Source: Anseranas semipalmata (Eukaryota; Chordata; Aves; Anseriformes; Anseranatidae). From it: 64,000 nt of DNA. A program made the translations under genes and the position numbers. A model generated the notes under the pieces. It was not told the origin of the DNA. It saw only the letters and a program-made list of their open reading frames with translations, and did not search any database. The stretch spans positions 40,104-104,103 of the forward strand of contig VXAA01005200.1 of the NCBI GenBank assembly GCA_013399115.1, read 5' to 3'. Shown piece by piece: positions 56,093 through 64,000 of this stretch (the first letter of the stretch is position 1; every line of letters starts with the position of its first letter).

Positions 56093-59000
56093 ATTTGGTC
56101 TGTAAATTAAGATAGCAACAAGAGGACAATTTTGCTCTTCGCTGGCTGTGTTTGAGCTGCTGGACCGCTTTCCTAGGCTCGTCACAGCAGCGCTGGGGTT
56201 GAGCATCCCGTGGTGAGCGGCGCTGTGCCTGTCCTGCTGCAGCGGCCAGCACATGCTCCTCGCCCGGCACAGACCCATGCAGGGCCGGCTGCCAAGCGCT
56301 CAGGGGAGCACGGCGGCTGCGCGCAGAGGCAATTTGCCACGGCAGCAGTAGCTGCAGGCGCCGCTCCCATAGCTGGCCACGTCCCTGCCACCCCCAAACC
56401 CCGCGGTGCCAGCCACAGCCATGCCGCAGCACAAAGTGTCACCGCTGCTGCCTGCTGCCCATCACCATGGCATCGGGTGACGTGATTCCCAGTGCGCCGC
56501 GTTACGGCATCTAGCTTCCAACAATGCCTTTGAACTGGAAGTTGGATGCGCTGAGTGCTTTAGCCGAGGTACTAGAAGTCTGTCCCATGTGCCCCAGCCT
56601 GGAGGAGGAGGTGGAGAGGGGCAAGGTGTCCCAGAAAGGATGAGCTGCGGCTGCTGTGGTTTGCAACTGCGCATTGTGGTGGAGGAGTGTTTGGGGAGAT
56701 GTCATCTCCCCAAGTGTCACATATTCCTGGCCTCAGCACCGCTGTTCCTGCTCCTTCGTGAGCAGCACACTCCATTCATTTTTTTGTGTGAGGAACAAAT
56801 ACAGCCCCGTCCCCCACTGCACCACTCATCGATGCAAAGCTCAGAAGGTGAGGGCAATGCTTTTGTACATGCTGCGTTTCCACACTGCCCACACAATTTC
56901 CCTTGTAATGACACCAGTAAGCTGAAGCCAGGTGCTGAAGTCAATTAAATTTACCTTGAGGGATCCAAGAAATGACCAACTAATTACAGATCCTGGCATC
57001 TTTGTAGAAAACTTTCCTTGGGTGGCATCAGGCAGGGCAGCCTCGAACACTTGCATGCGTTTGGGCACAGGAGTGAGACAGGGAGACTGCGCTGATGTAC
57101 AGCTGCCGCACCCCCCAGGCAGTGTCGGTGCCACACAGCATGGGCAATACCACCCAGTGCCTCTGGGCCCCCTAATGGCCTGGGCAACCCTAATGGCCCC
57201 CACCATTGCCCGCTGTGTGCAGCCAGCAAGGAGCCGAGGGCCAGGGACCGAGCAGCTCGTGGCAGCTGGTGGCGAGCAGCTCCAGAGCAGTGCCAGCAGA
57301 AGGATGCAGCAGGGCCCTCACTGCTCGGGTCTGGTCTCATGGGGATGTGCAGACAGCAGCTGGGACACCAGCAGGTCAGGGTTCCTGGAAGCCCACAGAT
57401 AAAGTAAAATAGAGGCAGAGGATGTGTTGGAGAGCCTCTAGGAAACATCCATCTGGACAATTTTGTGGTCTCGTTTCCTTCCAGATGACTTTCCCAGCCC
57501 TTGTGCTTTGCTAGGTTAACTCCAGGTCAAGTCTCAGCAACTCAACTGGAGAGTTGCCTTGGGCACCAGCGGCACCAGAGAGGTGGCCTGCAGCAGGCTG
57601 CCGGGCCAGGGGGGGACTCTCAGCAAGCACACGTGCAGCAGGTCCCTCAGCACGCGCTGTGGCTTGGGTCTCGTTTTCTGGTCCAGGCTGCGATGGGGAG
57701 CTGAGGAAGGACACTCCCTCCCTCCATTCACAGCTATCTCCCATTCCATGTGTAGCTGGTAGAGGACAAGCCAAGCTCTTTTTTAATTTGTCACCAATTG
57801 TGGGTGACTTCACAGAGCCGAGCTCTGTTGCGCCGTCATGCTCTGGCTGGAAGTGGCTTTGATCTGGGTGTTTAATGAAGACGTTAATTGATAGCACGTG
57901 GGGAGGAATTTGAGCTGCTCAGAGCTGTCTCCGAGCCCCTCAGATCCCAGAGCCATCATCCCCTTCAAAACAAAACAGAAGAAGAGTTATTACAAAACAA
58001 ATCATGTTTGTATAGGCGCTTAAAAAAAAAGTCCTCTCCAGCTCTGTTAAGCTCATATTACTGGCAGTGCTGAGCTAGAGACACCATGTGCACCATCGAA
58101 CGCCTTCAGCAAATTAAACCGGCATCAATGCGAGGAGAAACAAGGCGCTGCTGTCCAGATCCCATCCTGACCAAGGCAGGATGAGACTTACCGTGGGGCC
58201 GTGGCGGGTCCCACTCCGCCTGGCGAGGCGCCCGCCGCGCAGCTCTGCTTCTGGCAGCGCGTCCTCCGCGGACAGGATGCTCCGGCCGAGGATCCCACAG
58301 CCCCGGCACTTTGGGGAGCTGGAGGCATTTCAGTGCTCGGCTCCACACGTTCTGGCAGCCATGGCTCGCTGCAGACACTGTCCTCCCCTGCCCAGATGTG
58401 CGCTAACTCCAGGCAGCGCCAGGCCCTGCTTAGCTGGAGCGCACGTCCTTCCGGACACGCATGTTTCTCCCAGCGCACGGCGCATCCAGCTCTGGTCGCT
58501 GCTGGCGGAGGTCCTCTTCACAACTGGTCCATGGGTTGCCTTGTGGCAGCCAAATGTGACCTTGCTTCCTGTCTTTGTGATCTTGTGTAGAAGATGCTTC
58601 CATTCCTTGCCTCGTCCAAGGTACCTGCAGTCCAGCTAGCTGACAGTCTTGGGACGACGCGGCATTTTGGGACCTCTCCCCCTCTGTCAGATCGGATTGG
58701 AATTGGCTGGTGGACTCAGAAGTTATTAGGAACAGACACCCCCAGACAATGTGATTGCACAAGCTTCATTTCCTTAGAAAACCAGGCCAGCAGAGCAGGA
58801 GCCTGTCAGTAAACATGTTGATTCCAGGGTCTCTTCTGCGCCGCGCAGGAAGGAGCGCAGCGCTGGCGCCCAGCCCGCACCTCTGAGCACTGCCTCACGC
58901 GGAGACGCCTGGACGCAGCGCGTCTGCCGCAGCGTTGGTTGCGTTTGAGCCGAGGGTCGTGTTGTCCCTGGGTCTTGGCAACCTCCAACAGCCCAGGTTT

Positions 59001-60249
59001 TCCCAGGACAGGCAGGGCAGATGTGGGGCGAGCTGCTGATAGCTCCCATGGTGCAGAGCGTGCAGGGAGACAAGGGCGGGCTTGGGCTCGGTCTTGCCTG
59101 GCCAACACGTGAGACTTCACCACGCGCAGAGGCGGGCTGAGGCAGGGCATCGTGGTGGCAGCCTGCGCTCACACCCGGAGTCTTCCATCCTCCACGCTCA
59201 GAAAGGTGCAGGAGGAAGAGCTCCTTGCGGGCCCTGCAGCCCAGCCACTCTGGTCTCCAGCTTGCCTTCCACTTGGCATTGGGAGCCTTGGGGATTTTCT
59301 TCCCTTCCTTCAGTGAGACACTTAGCCCCGTGCTTCCTGGCCCCCGGCACTGCGGCCTCCCCTCTGCCGGGCTGGAGGACAATCTCTTGCAACACTGGAA
59401 TGCTCTGAAGTCATTACCTCCCTCTCTAGAAATTTTTGGGGTCAGAGGACATGAGTCTCAGTAATCGTCCAACAACGTCAATGGAGCTCCGTTGATTTAC
59501 ACCAGCTGAGGATCAAACCCCTCCCTTTCCTCTCCCATATTTAAGATATTTTCCAGACTTCAGACACATTCAGAGGAGGGAGTTGATGGCTCTTGGGCTG
59601 TTGAAGAGATTCCAGCTTTGGTCCTTGCCTGGAGTAGCACGACTATGGTGGCTACCCTCGCTGTGCCTCACCATGGAAAAGCTGTGCTCGCACTTTGCTG
59701 GCTGCCTTTCTGGCAGACTGACATGCTGGAGGGCTCTCCCCTTGGAGACGTGGCTCTTTCGTCTTTCTCATCACCATTTCTCTTGTGGCCAGCTTGAGGA
59801 GGTTCCTGCATGCGCTGGCGCTGCTCTGCAACATGCTATGGACCCCACCTGGGCTCTCTGCTTCTCCAGCCATGGCAAGACCCAGCTCACCAAAGCCTAG
59901 CAGTATTGCCCCTTCCCTCCTCAAGCCCTTGAGCAGCAGGGCACCGCTGTCACTTAGCCCCATGGAGCAAGTGCCAGGAAGGCTCAGGAGGTTTCCAGGC
60001 CTCCACTAGGCTACTGGTCCAGCCCAGCCCACGGCAGGCATCCACAGCCCCCGTGCAGCACCGCTGAGCTCGGGACATGGCCAAAGGAGAAGCCTCAGCC
60101 CAAAGCAGCCAGCCACCTGGACCACAGCGCCTGCCTCGCCGCAAGACAGAAGACACTCGAGAGCATTCAGGCAACCTCAGTTTCGATGTGTAGCAGTGAA
60201 AGTTTCCTCTGAGCCCAGTGTTTTGGTCTGGGCAGCTGGGCCAATCTTG
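56093..60249. other. Intergenic stretch, no gene seen
   Basis: Several GC-rich patches (about 58180-58300 is CpG-dense) but no exon with protein-like content, and no recognised repeat. Confidence 0.5.
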
Positions 60250-60460
60250 AGGGGAAACACAGTTAATACTGCTGATAGCTGGATCCAATTTATAAGGCGC
60301 TCAGCAGAGACAATCATCAGGGAAGGAGACAAATAATCTTCAGGCAATTAAATTTAATTGTTCCATCTGAAGATTATTTATCTCCTTGCCTGATGAATGT
60401 CTCCTCGAAGCGCCTAATAAATTGGATCCAGCCATAACTGATAGTGGCTGCTTTCCCCTG
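60250..60460. repeat. Long imperfect palindrome, about 105-bp arms (foldback/MITE-like)
   Basis: Centre is the perfect palindrome CAATTAAATTTAATTG (60344-60359). Left arm 60281-60352 aligns to the reverse complement of 60353-60429 with about 88% identity and one 5-bp gap; similarity continues outward less perfectly to about 60250 and 60460 (AGGGGAAA on both outer ends). Arms carry GGATCCAATTTA and AATAATCTTCAG in mirror order. It could be an old foldback DNA transposon, a MITE, or a locally generated inverted duplication. Confidence 0.9.
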
Positions 60461-63400
60461 GCAGCGGGGAAGGGTGTGGAGAGCAGAGCAGCACTCGGCT
60501 CTGTGTGTTGCTTAAGATCTGTCACCTCAAAACATCTTTTTAGCAGACTTGAAAGTGTCCGCAGGCTTTATCAGTGCACTGCCTTTGTGCAGAGAGCTTG
60601 GCAGTCTTGGGCTGGAGAGTGCAAAAGCTTCTGGACAAGGCGCTGGGTGGAACGGGATCCCACGTGTTAGGTTATAATGTCAGGCACCAGTGAGGATTTG
60701 GAAACATCTCTGTCTGTCTGTCTCCACTTCATTATTGTTTGGTTTGGCTGCTCATGAAGAGGGCTTCGAGGAACCCCCAGCTCGCCACCCCTGCCAGCCT
60801 ACGTCTTGGGCCCAAAGCGCTGGGCTCAGAGCTGGGTGCAAACGGTCTCTTCTAGCACGCTTCCCCTCCCATCACAAATACTCGGCTTGCCCTTGCAGCC
60901 ACCCTTTGTCTTGTGTTTGGTTATTTGCAGCACACGTGGAGATGTGCCTGCACCACTCAGAGGGCCCCACACATACTTCCCAATGGCAAAGTAAGATTGC
61001 CCAGGTAAATAGAAGTGAAGAAAGTCGCAGAAAGCAGTGCAACCGGGAGGTCTCGGGAAGGGGGAAAAGGCGTCAGTGAGGGGCATGTGGAGGAGCACAT
61101 TGCTCTCTGGATGGCTGATTTCCAGGGGGCAGGACACGAAATCTTCGTTTGCAATCACGTCACCACCTGGAGAGTGGTTGCAGCCATGCAGGTGTCCCAG
61201 AGCTCTCACTGCCAGGCCACTTGGCCTTCGCGTGGGAGTCTGCGGGTGTTCTGCAGGCTTGTGTGGCTTTCTGCAACCAGGTTTCTCTTCACCGTCCAAT
61301 GGTTGAATAGTTCAGTAGTATTTAATTACCATACAATAACTGTCCCATTGAATTTGATGGAATACATCATTTTGGAATGCTATTTACAGTGCTAGTTTTC
61401 TTACAGAAATCCATGTGTCGGAGCTTTCACCATTATTATAGTCTTTAAAATAGGCAGATGTGCCTTTCGTGGCCAACTGCATGTTTTATTAATGGACTAG
61501 GACTATCAGATGTGTTGTAAATCACGGAACCTAGCCCCCAGTCTGGTGCTTCTCCCCCCCAGAGACCCAGGGCAAGCGAACTCAGTTCCCTGGAGGGCTC
61601 GTAGCGACCTCCGGGCAAGCGCCCACATCCCTGATGGAGCAGCAGGTTTTCCCAACCTTTCCTGGCGCTGTCTGCCCCCTGCCAGCACTGTCCCTCCTTC
61701 TGACCACCTCTGCTCCCCTTCACCCCTCTGGGGCAGTGCAGACAGCTGGCACGTGCAAATCTTCAGTTTTGTATATAGGTAATACAATTAACATGGGCTG
61801 CACTGGTCTCGCAACTCCCGCTTCTGCCTCCTATGGCTCATCTCACACCACGGTTCATCTAACAGCACAGCCTATCTAAAACCTCTCCTCCCTGCCATCC
61901 CAGGCCAAGGGCAGGAGCTACAGACCTAGGACCCGTCCAGCAGAGCTGCATTCCCTGAGCCCCTCCATCATGTAAGCCCTCACACTGCCTGAGTGCATTT
62001 TGCACGCAACTGAGTCCTGTCTGGCTCGAGCCAGCAGAGCAGCGTCTCGGTTCATGTGAATATTTGCTAACAACTTCAGCTCTTCTGGCAGGACTGAAAA
62101 TACTGCATGGGTGATCACACCATTGGAAATAACCAGGAGAGGAGGGGAGGGACATGCCAGAAGGAATACCGATGCCAGGCTGAAGGTTTTGTTGAAAAGC
62201 ATTTGGCAGGGATGGGCTGCCCTTGGTCAGAGCCCACCCAGCGTGTGCTGGATGCCTGTTGGTGCTCACAAGGGCCCGTCTCAGCCCCCCCCCCCAGCTC
62301 TGTGCCAGTGCCAGGACTGTGCCCAGGGACATGCCCCACTCCAGCCTAAGCCCAGCATCACCATCCTCCCACCTGGACCAAGCTGTAGCAGGAGAAGCGT
62401 TCTCCTTGCCCGCACGCTCCCCGGAGCAGGGCTCCCTTGGGGCGTGCGGTGGTGCCGCTGCCCCAGAGAGCACCGGTGCTGCTCCTCACCAGCTGGCCAA
62501 GTTACTGCTGAGGCTCTCGCAGAGCACCCAGCCCTGCACCTGCAGATGCGCCTGGCAGGTTTTATACCTGGCTGATGCCAGAAATACCCGGTTGATGCTA
62601 ACAGGGAGCACAGCCAGCAAGCAGGGTTGCTAAAGAGGGGTTAGAGCAGCCTTGAGGCCACCTGGGCTGCGGGCCAGGGGCAGGGATGATTTAAGTGTTG
62701 GCGAAGGGGGAGAGGAAGAGGCTGCCTTGTGCCATCCATTTTGGAGGATGCCTGTAGCAAGGACAGGTTAGCCACAGCGCTGCGTGGCCAGCATGCGGGG
62801 CGATGCTGCCTGCTTTGCTGTCTCAAAGGCTGCCGAAGAATGACTGCATGCTCAGCGCAGACCAGTGAGGGCTGCTCCTGAAAGAGGCCTGGAGACCTCC
62901 TGCTGACAAGGGGAGGACTTCTCCACGGCCGGCTTCACAGAGGTGTGAAGCACCAGCCTTTGGGCAGGCAGCAGCCAGCTCCTGCCTGCTCCCCAGCAGC
63001 GTTAATGCACAGGAAAAGGAATGGGGGAAGAAGAGGAAGAGACAGATGAGTGTTTGAACACTGGCCGTTGGAAGACACTCAAAGGTCTGGAGCAGCCCAC
63101 GGGCACAGGGAGCCGTGGCAATTGCAGACAAGAAGGACAGCAAGGGAAGGGAGCGCAGAGTTATGCATGACCGTCTCCACTTAGTGCATCTGTAATGATA
63201 GCACTGGACGTGAGCGCAATACTAAAATCCTAGATCTGTGCGTAATACTCCACTGGGGACAGATGTCCTCTCTTGTTTTGTACACTGTAAATGCAATATC
63301 GGTCCCAAACCCAAATGATTCCCCCCATCCAACACCGTCCTCCCTCCCATCAGCTGCAAATGGCACAGATGGCTGGAAAAAGAGAATAGCTATTTTTAAA

Positions 63401-63738
63401 AAACAACAACAAAAAAATCCCCAACCCTGTTATTTCTGCATTTTTTCTGCGTGAGGACACTTCCTTCCTTCCAGGAGAAATCAATCCAGAACCAAAGCGT
63501 TAACCGCTTCCCAGCCGCCACCTCCATACAAGGTGAAGCTGCACTGGCCACTGGCAAGTGTCCCACCTTGCCGGGCACCCAGGCTGCCCCTCCTGGCTCT
63601 GCTGCCATGGAGCCACCCAGCTCCCTAGGGAGGGGGATGGAGGAGGGCAGCACACGGGTTAAGCCTTGGCGCCTGTCTGGAGGGCAGCGCGGGTAGCAGG
63701 AGCTGCTGCTGGAGAAGGCTCCAGCTGCACAGCAGAGC
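60461..63738. other. Intergenic stretch, no gene seen
   Basis: No coding exon recognised. Contains a short (TCTG)n run near 60708-60723, a C run near 62286-62296, and an AT-rich block at 61305-61510. Confidence 0.5.
61305..61510. promoter_or_regulatory. AT-rich candidate conserved element
   Basis: Contains TTTAATTACC, TTGGAATGC (TEAD-like), ACCATTATTAT and TTTATTAATGG within 200 bp. Distinct from GC-rich flanks. Function inferred only. Confidence 0.28.
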
Positions 63739-64000
63739 ACAGAACCACAGAATCATTTAGGTTGGAAAAGACCTCCAAGATCACCTAGTCCAACCTATGG
63801 CCTAACACTACCAAGTCCTCCACTAAACCATATCACTAAGCTCTACATCTAAACGTCTTCTGAATACCTCCAGGGATGGTGACTCAACCACTTCCCTGGG
63901 CAGCCTGTTCCAATGCCTAACGACCCTTTCAGTAAAGAAGTTTTTCCTAATATCCAACCTAAACCTCCCCTGGCACAACTTGAGGCCATTCCCCCTTGTC
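63739..64000 (-). mobile_element. CR1 LINE, 3' part, continues past the window edge
   Basis: Starts with a degraded terminal repeat (CACAGAATCATTTAGG) and the tail motif GGTTGGAAAAGACCTCC. The minus strand encodes the CR1 ORF2 end, [16 protein letters not shown] and then [18 protein letters not shown], with a stop shortly after. It belongs to a different subfamily from the copy at 34.6 kb, judging by the 3' UTR. Open frame still continues at the window end. Confidence 0.95.

Noticed and set aside
58181..58639. 152-codon open frame in a CpG-dense patch
   Set aside because: No domain or splice pattern, and the CpG-dense part is only about 120 bp.
1..64000. CRISPR arrays, operons, phage or plasmid features
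   Set aside because: None present; spliced gene structure and CR1 elements mark this as vertebrate nuclear DNA.

Overview
The window looks like avian genomic DNA. It is GC-rich, has GT-AG introns, and carries three CR1 retrotransposon 3' ends of the kind typical of birds, two of them with 'tagaatca'-type direct repeats (34.6 kb and 56.0 kb) and one running off the right edge (63.7-64.0 kb). No prokaryotic or viral organisation is visible. The species cannot be read from the sequence. Other sauropsids also carry CR1, so 'bird' is a strong inference rather than proof.

One protein-coding gene can be supported. It is on the plus strand and belongs to the ANKFN1 family (ankyrin repeat and fibronectin type III domain containing; vertebrate relative of Drosophila wide awake, mouse Nmf9). 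I assembled 19 coding exons from 15646 to a TGA at 51388-51390. All 18 introns are GT-AG and the reading phase is continuous across every junction, giving 1165 residues plus the stop. The first exon in the window is entered at phase 2, so at least one more 5' exon, or an alternative start, is unresolved. Exon E1 (15.6 kb) is separated by a 22.8 kb intron from a compact cluster of 18 exons (38.6-51.4 kb). The protein order is a basic N-terminal region, a short ankyrin segment, a charged helical linker, one FN3 domain, a long family-specific conserved region, a Ser/Pro-rich disordered segment in one large exon, and a C-terminal segment that fits a Ras-association-like fold. A 3' UTR of about 0.9 kb with U-rich and (CAA)n tracts follows, with an AGTAAA candidate poly(A) signal near 52300.

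Layout: 1-15645 is upstream or 5' intronic sequence with a CpG island (2.7-3.1 kb), a CpG-dense patch followed by three octamer motifs (7.4-7.7 kb), and several AT-rich, homeobox-motif-rich blocks. 15775-38586 is the large intron, with a CR1 fragment, a tRNA-derived SINE-like element and more AT-rich candidate regulatory blocks. 38587-51390 is the gene body. 52.3-64.0 kb is apparently intergenic, with two CR1 pieces and a striking imperfect palindrome of about 210 bp at 60.25-60.46 kb.

The most notable observation is a 212-bp block of coding exon E18 present a second time, 211/212 identical, in the intron between exons E16 and E17 (47752-47963). The single difference is synonymous and the copy is still open in frame. 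It is either a very recent partial exon duplication or an assembly artefact, and it could create an in-frame alternative terminal exon.
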